The translations under genes were made by a program, and so were the position numbers. Source: Amyloporia xantha (taxonomy: Eukaryota; Basidiomycota; Agaricomycetes; Polyporales; Adustoporiaceae). Taken from it: 64,000 nucleotides of DNA. Below the pieces are notes generated by a model. That model was not told the DNA's origin, searched no databases, and worked only from the letters and a program-made list of their open reading frames with translations. The stretch is from the NCBI GenBank assembly GCA_036971615.1, contig JAYKKR010000002.1:186001-250000 (forward strand), in the 5' to 3' direction. Below, in pieces: positions 58,078 through 64,000 of the stretch (position 1 is the stretch's first letter; every line of letters begins with the position of its first letter).

Positions 58078-61000
58078 CTAACGGCGACCACGCGCTTTAG
58101 TGGGTCGGGGCTGAGCTCCCCTACCTGTCTTGCGCGATGACCTACGAATGGCGGGGGCAGGCTCACCCTGCTCTTCCTCGCCATCGCTATAAGTCTCCGC
58201 CAGAGCCCGCTTTGAGCGACCCGCCTTTTTTCGCTTTTCACGAGGTTGGGGTGGTTTCTCTGCTTCCTCCTCCTCTTCCTCCTCTTCGCTCACGCGGTGA
58301 CTTCGCTTTTTCAACTTTTCCTCCTTAGCTTTTGTCTTCTGACGAGTGTGGGTGGCGACCTTCATGTCGTTGAGAGCACCCGTGATCGAGGACCCGCCTG
58401 CCGTTGGCAGTGCCTGAATATTGATCTCCTTTGCCTGCCGAGCTGTTTGGCGTGTCTTGCGCTTTGGCACAGGAAGTGAGGGAGAAGGACCACGATTGGC
58501 CTCGCCGTCGCTCTCGTCTTCACTGTCATGATTTTCACGGTCGGAGAAATGAACCTGTAGGCCCCTCATATCTCGAACGGGTGAGAGCTGATTCATCGCA
58601 ATAGGTGGAGAGGAGGAGAAATCCATACTCCCGCGGCGGACAGTTGCGTCATTGAGCGCGATGGGGGAGGATGGTGGTGCGCGCCTGGCGCCATTGGCGA
58701 GGAAGGCGGTGCGCCGTCAATTGATGGCGGTCTCTCTTCTAGTTGTGGACGCGGTCTCATACCCAAGGCGCGCTTAGGTATGGATGGAAAGACCGATCTT
58801 CCCGTGGTCATTAGCGGCCTTGCTGGAGGCAGTTTTCCTGTGACTGGAAACGGAAGCGAATGTTTTTGCGTGCCTCGCAGAGGTTCCGGCAACGGCGAGC
58901 TGGATTGCTGAGCTACTTGGCCATTATGCGCGTCTCGCGATCGCCTTATCTTAGGGGATGTGAGGATTGGCGCGGCTTCCCTCGCCAATGCCGCTGGCGG
59001 GTCCGGCGTACGACGCTCCTGTTCCGCCCGCAGGGTTTGCAAATGGCGAGGCTTCGGGCGGAGTGGGGGAGGTGGACCCTTGTCGAGATTCCCAGTGGGC
59101 ATCATGGGAGGGCGAGGTGATGGCTTCCCCTGTCTGGGAACGTGGGGCGGTGGTGGACCATATTTCAACACCGGTGGTGGGGCCTCCAAAGGTGTTGGCT
59201 GCGCCGCGGCCGCAGTGCTACTCCGGGTGACAGAGCTACCTTCCATGGATGGCGCGTCGCCTTGCACAGATTGTGCCTGCTTCACCAGCGCGCACAACGA
59301 TGATACATGCGGGTCGAGCCTCTGGGCAATCACGGCGAAGGGTATGGCGCTCTCGCTGACATGGCGTGGAATGTCCGAAGGCGGGGCGTCGGGATCCTGG
59401 AAGGCGAACTGTGCCGCCGTCAGATCGCGGCTTATCATGGCGATCACGAGGAGCACTTGTTCGATCATGCCGACGTCCCCTGTCAGCCTGCCGGACTTGT
59501 TCAAATAAGGCTTCGAGTCGAGCCACTTCAGCACTGGATCGAGCCCATGGGCGTGGCGATGAACCATATAGGACAAGTGTCGATGCGGGTTGTGCCAGGT
59601 CGCCCAGTCGGCGCCTTCCGGTGCCCGCTTTGTCGTCTTCAGCCCACTCTATCACTCGCAAGGTAAGCCTTAGTTTACGGAGAAAAATGAAGTTACTACC
59701 ATCATGCGAGGCAGCGCGTCCACGATCACGCGAAATTCCGGCGATGGCGATGCCGCCTCCAGCCATTGCTGACGCCGTCTACGTGAAAGCAGCGCCCAAT
59801 TGGGGGCGGCGCCTTTTGCATCTTCGCTGTCATCATCTTCGTCGGAAGTTGACCCGACGTTGATGTCCAGATTGAAAGTCTCGTGCTCGGTGTCGTCGTC
59901 CACGGCGCTATCGTCATCGGTGCTGAGACGTTGCACGCCTTTGCCCTTGCCGCTTTCACCGCCTTCTTTTTCTTCTTTTTGGGGCCCGCCTTGCCTTTAG
60001 CGCCTTTGGGTGCTCTCGCCGCCTCATACACAGCAGGGATTAGCTCCGAATCCTCGTCCCCTGCTCTTCAGGTATGCCTTGAAGCGGAACGCGCACTGCC
60101 CCTTGTTTGACTCTTGCGCCGCTCTCCAATGATGCAGGACCGCGATGATGTCCTTCCTGACCATATGCGACGGATCGTCGAATTGGAAGCCGTCTGGCAC
60201 CATTCCTGCTTCTATAAATTCAGCCCCACGCACTTTGAGCGCGCGCCAAGGGCACTTCTCTTTGGCGCTTCCTGCAGCCCGTTCTATGGCGCCATCAGCG
60301 TCTTTGTGAGCGCCGTGTGGATCAAGACTTACGGTAGTGAGTAGACAGAAAGTCTCTGATCATGGATTTCATCACAGGCAGGGATGGCGCATCCTCGCCA
60401 TCCATTGGCGGTATCAACGGGAGACCGCCATCGTCGACCAGCAGCTCTCGCCGTGTGCCGCGAGACGTTCCCTCTCCGTTGTCAACGCTCGCCTCGCGAT
60501 TGCTATCAAATGCCTCTGTGCTGTACTTGGCCCATTTGACCATCGTATCTGCGTGCCAATCGTCCACCTTGGAAAAGGCTTTTCCATTCTCCATCTCATC
60601 GTTGAAGTCGTGTCTGTGAAAAGCGGTCAGAGCGGTGAGAGGCGATACAAATTGCCTGCTCACTCCTGAATGACGACTCTCCCATCAAGAGATTTGTAGC
60701 TACTCAACGTAAAGATCCTGACACCATGGCGTCGGTATGCCTCTCGAGCGTATTTCCTCAGAAACGGAATGAGCTCCTTGTCCGCTTTCCTGCGTCGCCA
60801 TCAGCTGCCGTTAACTTAGCACAAAGGTCGCGCTCCCACTCACGCCGAAGATCCAGCCTTGACCTCTTTGGCGTCATTGTTGAACGCATCCGCCTTCATC
60901 TGGTAGTCCGCCTTTGCGTCCTCATCCAGTTTGCCCCAATACTCGCTCACTACCTTGGTGTATGCGCCTATCTCCTGGTGGGCCAGACCTCGTCCTCCCG

Positions 61001-61355
61001 TCCTTTCGTTGGCCACCCTTAGCAGCTCTGTTTTGTGCTCCTCTTGATACATATCCCTCGCTGACCGTTTTTTCGTTCCAGGGATGGGCACCTGGGGTTC
61101 TACGATTCGGTAGTGGTTGCTGAAATAGGTCCCCAGGGACTATAGAAATGTGTGAATGACGAAGATGACAATGCCATGAACTGTTGGTTTGACCTTTTTC
61201 AGGCCATTTTTATCTGTCAGCTCTGCGAATTGTTCCATGAGGATATTGACAGCCTCATCGACAATGGGTGCCCTCGCAGTCCCTTTCGTGTTGCGCCATC
61301 GCTCTATTTGCTCTGGGATCTTGTCTAGATATGCCTGCAGGATAGCTATTCCCAT
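58078..61355 (-). CDS. Element-associated multi-exon protein with HMG-box-like segment
   Basis: Minus-strand chain of coding segments: 61355-61140 (AILQAYLDKIPEQIERWRNT), 61138-60840 (TYFSNHYRIVEPQV, then SARDMYQEEHKTELLRVANE and the AYTKVVSEYWGKLDEDAKAD block), about 60640-60325 (DWHADTMVKWAKYSTEAFDS), 60233-60065 (FIEAGMVPDGFQFDDPSHMV), 59936-59670, 59576-58690 (HGLDPVLKWLDSKPYLNKSG, then long Pro-rich part) and a Lys/Glu-rich end to 58078. The segment at 61070-60870 resembles an HMG-box-like helix bundle seen in unnamed mushroom proteins. The frame changes without obvious introns near 59960 and 58690, so the gene is probably decayed. It is likely chromatin-binding; function not established. 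Confidence 0.4.
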
Positions 61356-61805
61356 GGCGAGGACAACAAGCAGACCGAGATGCTCTCAGGATGACAGACA
61401 CTTGGGCACTCCCAACTGAACATTTGCCCAGACGTGTCTGACCTCCGGTGATACTTTCGTCCTGTTCTAACCCCGCTGATCTCTCTTACACTGCAAGCGT
61501 CCATGTCGGGGCAGACCCGACCGGCATCCCTCCGGCGGAGCGCGGCATCTCCCAGGCCGAGGCCCCGGCGTAATGGCGCCGTGGTCGAGAATCGCGGTCC
61601 ACATGCCAATGATGCGCCTCGATCACCGGATCACGCCTTGCCGATCGGCTGGGCCTGATCTTGCCGGCGCTTGCTCAACGATGTGATCGACCAAACAAGT
61701 GTGCAAAGCTAATGGACATGCTGTTGCAGCATGGTCAGTAGATGGCAGATTGAGCAATAATGCGAGATGGGGCGTGTATCTCCATCCATCTCTTGTCTGT
61801 AAGCC
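61356..61805. other. Divergent region upstream of the TET/JBP gene
   Basis: No coding region recognised; several ATGGCG/CGCCAT words present. Confidence 0.4.
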
Positions 61806-63071
61806 ATGATAGCGGGCAGCGGCTTGGAGCTCAGCGACACATTGGCAGCTTGCATGCGCGATATGTTTCAGTTTTGGCTACACAAGCTTCGGAATGCAGC
61901 CGGACAACCGAGAAACCCACAGCCTCCCACACATATCCGCGCCGATATCGTCGTCGAATGCAGCCAGATCGCGCACCAGCTCGCAAAGGCATATATCAAA
62001 CCTGGTGTGTACTCTTGGATGCTGTGGGCATCTACTCATTCTGCGCTGACCGGGAAGTAGTGCGCTTATCCTGGGACATTGACCGCTATTCTGATGCTAT
62101 AGGCGTGGGCAACACCGGACAGAACGTGAATCTGGAGGCGCAGCTCAAGACTAAATGGCCGCCTCTCCTCCCAGACACCACCGTGGTTCTAGATGAACCC
62201 TGCGTGCTCCTCGACCAGCACTCGCGCATCCTAGCATGGGTGCTTCCGGGCGTCCTTCATGTGAATCGCCAGGTGGGCGCATTCATCTTCCGCCATGCAC
62301 CGCGCTCACTACGCTGTGTCGGCAGAGAGAGATACAATTGGCGACGGCCCACCTATCAACACAACTGATGCGTAAAGCCCCGGGGGTCAGTTGGCGAAAC
62401 CATGAAGCATATTTCCGCGATCGATCAACCTGCACCACACCTCCGGGGACTGTCAATCTGTCTCCAGGATGGCACGCGCTGGGTCACACGGTACGCTGAC
62501 GATCCCTTAACTCTGATGACTGGCGAATGACGGCGCATACATCCAGGGCCCATTGGACCCAATGCTGCCTTCGGCGAGCTTACGCGATAAAGATGGCCAG
62601 AGTGGATGGCGATGGTTGACCGCCATCCGTGAATCAGCCGCCATCCTATCCGCCATGATGTCCATCATGCATCCCGACCTGTATGCTGCGGGACATACAT
62701 GCATGGAGTCGCTTCTTGGCGAAGTGGAGTATCCCGCAATAGTAAGCGCTTGGTCTTCGATCTTCAATGGCGTTCAGGTCATCAGCAATCGCGAGACGCC
62801 GCTACACCGCGATAAAAACTCGCGCAAGCAGTGGTTCGACCTTCTCACCACGGTAGGGAGCTACGGCGCATTGGAAATGCAGCTGGATGGTCCAAATATC
62901 GCTATAGACTACAAGGCGGGTAGCGTAGTTGCGCTTTGCGGAAAGCTTCTGCGCCATGGCGTTCAGAGATGCGATGGAGAGCGCATATGCTACGCTTATT
63001 TTATGAGGGACTCAGTGCATGCCGCGATGAATGTCAAGGCACCGCACTGGATGGAGTGGACTTATGGTTGA
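61806..63071 (+). CDS. TET/JBP-family 2-oxoglutarate/Fe(II)-dependent dioxygenase
   Basis: Four exons: 61806-62004, 62058-62272, 62326-62490 and 62547-63071, 1104 nt, 367 aa; all introns 53-56 nt GT-AG. Catalytic double-stranded beta-helix residues are visible in the last exon: iron ligands H280 and D282 in TPLHRDKNSR, then WFDLLTTVGSYG, AIDYKAGSVVALCGKLLRHG with the distal iron ligand H330, and the 2-oxoglutarate-binding R339 in GERICYAYFMR. This arrangement is the TET/JBP signature; such enzymes oxidise 5-methylcytosine or thymine in DNA. The N-terminal helical part (RDMFQFWLHKLRNAAGQ, WDIDRYSDAIGVG) is typical of the fungal branch. There is no separate DNA-binding domain. It is convergent with the KDZ transposase, whose stop is 80 nt away. 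Unlike its neighbours it is fully intact, which suggests selection or recent arrival. Confidence 0.85.
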
Positions 63072-63151
63072 ATACACAGATCTGTATTTGTGTCAAGTCT
63101 ATGTTTGTGTATCTAGTAGGGTCGTGAATGGCGAACCATCACACACATGTA

Positions 63152-64000
63152 TTAAAGCGAGAAGCGGCATGCTCTGCCATGCGCGTCCACAGCGACCTGA
63201 CGGCGCGCATAGCATACATGACCTGGAGGCCCATAGAGGCGGGAGCGCCATAGGTTCGCCTTGTTATGGAAGCTCGCCTGCGTCCACGCCATCTCTGCCG
63301 TGACCATGACAAACTCCTCCGCCCACCTATCCTTACGTGATTTTGCACGGAACCAGTTGACGCGATGCACTGGCGCTCTGCAGTCAGCATTGCGGGCATT
63401 GGACGGACCACAAGCGCACTCACACTCCGTCAACCAGTTGGACTGCGTTGAATCGCCCGCAATGTCTACGGTCCATATCCAGGACAACTTGTCCTGCCGT
63501 GTTCCTCGGATGGAGTTGTCCAGCAGCGCGGTGATCGCCTTGAGGTCATCATGTTGAATGGCACGGAGGCGCGCTTTGATGGCATCAGTCGGATTCAGAG
63601 CGAGGATGGCGTGGCGGCTTTGACTGTAAATGCGCACGTTCTCTAGCACCGCCCTCTGCGTGGAGATGACCTCGTCCCAGGACCGGAGCTTTTGGCGCTG
63701 GCTCTTTGCATGACGAACCGCCGTACGAAACAGCACTGACTTGTAACCAATGGCGAGGCGAATCTGATGAAGGGCGTCATTGGCCTGCCCAATGCGCAAA
63801 CTCAACTCCTCCGAAGCGATGTCCTCTAAACCGCTGGCCACGACAACATCGTAGCCAAGCTGCGATGGAAGCGAAATGATGGCGCTCTCAGGCTGGATTC
63901 CAGAATCAATCTCACCGGTGTAAATCTCATCAAGAGGATTGACATCTTCCTCCAGTGCATCCCATTCAGACCCGTCATAAGCCTCTGAGGCGCCATCCCC
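63152..64000 (-). CDS. KDZ-family transposase, C-terminal part (5' end outside window)
   Basis: One open frame runs from the stop at 63152 to the right edge; the N-terminal RNase H-like catalytic core lies outside. The visible 282 residues are the conserved helical C-terminus of fungal KDZ (Kyakuja-Dileera-Zisupton) transposases: LPSQLGYDVV, the signature EELSLRIGQANDALHQIRLA, AIGYKSVLFR, a basic Arg/Lys helix, DKLSWIWTVD, and VNWFRAKSRKDRWAEEFVMV. No frameshift or stop. A Cys-rich insert (CECACGPSNARNADC) sits between the last two motifs and may bind metal. The product would mobilise the element; the neighbouring TET/JBP gene is a known KDZ companion. Confidence 0.8.
   Translation of the reverse strand, partial: GDGASEAYDGSEWDALEEDVNPLDEIYTGEIDSGIQPESAIISLPSQLGYDVVVASGLEDIASEELSLRIGQANDALHQIRLAIGYKSVLFRTAVRHAKSQRQKLRSWDEVISTQRAVLENVRIYSQSRHAILALNPTDAIKARLRAIQHDDLKAITALLDNSIRGTRQDKLSWIWTVDIAGDSTQSNWLTECECACGPSNARNADCRAPVHRVNWFRAKSRKDRWAEEFVMVTAEMAWTQASFHNKANLWRSRLYGPPGHVCYARRQVAVDAHGRACRFSL

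Larger units (their letters stand above)
52921..64000. mobile_element. KDZ-type transposon province with TET/JBP gene (left limit inferred)
   Basis: Contains, left to right, a low-complexity/coiled-coil gene, a Zn-cluster/coiled-coil gene, an HMG-box-like gene, a TET/JBP dioxygenase and the 3' part of a KDZ transposase. TET/JBP genes of basidiomycetes are known to be associated with KDZ (Kyakuja-Dileera-Zisupton) transposons. The whole interval is enriched for ATGGCG/CGCCAT on both strands, supporting one origin. Terminal repeats were not identified, and the right end lies outside the window. Confidence 0.55.

Overview
The window looks like nuclear DNA of a basidiomycete, most likely a mushroom-forming or polypore agaricomycete. 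The evidence is genes cut by many 48-75 nt GT-AG introns, and basidiomycete-typical families: a DUF6533 membrane protein, a FunK1 kinase, a MYND protein, Plavaka/CACTA-like and KDZ transposases, and a TET/JBP dioxygenase. All gene models here were spliced by hand from the sequence. Where exon lengths sum to a multiple of three and conserved motifs join across junctions, I trust them.

Left part (0-19.3 kb): tail of a DUF6533 protein; a FunK1 kinase with one frameshift; three paralogues of an unrecognised family defined by a W-P-x-Y-P exon; a secreted 415-aa protein made of eight dibasic (KR/RR)-ended repeats, which looks like a KEX2-processed peptide precursor; a long gene-poor stretch; a complete 13-exon GH3 beta-glucosidase; and a MYND-finger protein.

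Middle (19.4-28 kb): AT-rich and 30-bp-type minisatellites, a short telomere-like tract, and a Plavaka/CACTA-type transposase gene carrying four SAP-like modules, three of them complete symmetric phase-0 exons. Then 29.8-48.8 kb is ordinary gene space: a coiled-coil protein, a nucleoplasmin-FKBP prolyl isomerase, an inner-nuclear-membrane Man1/Src1 (HeH) protein, a small RNase H1-N-terminal-like protein, a pair of E-D-F-W paralogues (one with an in-frame 132-bp tandem duplication), unknown membrane/coiled-coil proteins, a RING-coiled-coil protein, and a BTB/POZ gene whose upstream frame is broken only by TAG codons.

Right part (49-64 kb): decayed genes and dispersed duplications, an 87-bp minisatellite at about 52.4-52.9 kb, and then a large mobile-element province. 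It carries low-complexity and Zn-cluster/coiled-coil proteins, an HMG-box-like protein, a TET/JBP-family 2-oxoglutarate/Fe(II) dioxygenase with its catalytic residues intact, and, convergent with it, the C-terminal part of a KDZ transposase that runs off the window. This province is saturated on both strands with the hexamer ATGGCG/CGCCAT, far above the rest of the window. The two most unusual things here are that hexamer island and the secreted KR-repeat peptide precursor.
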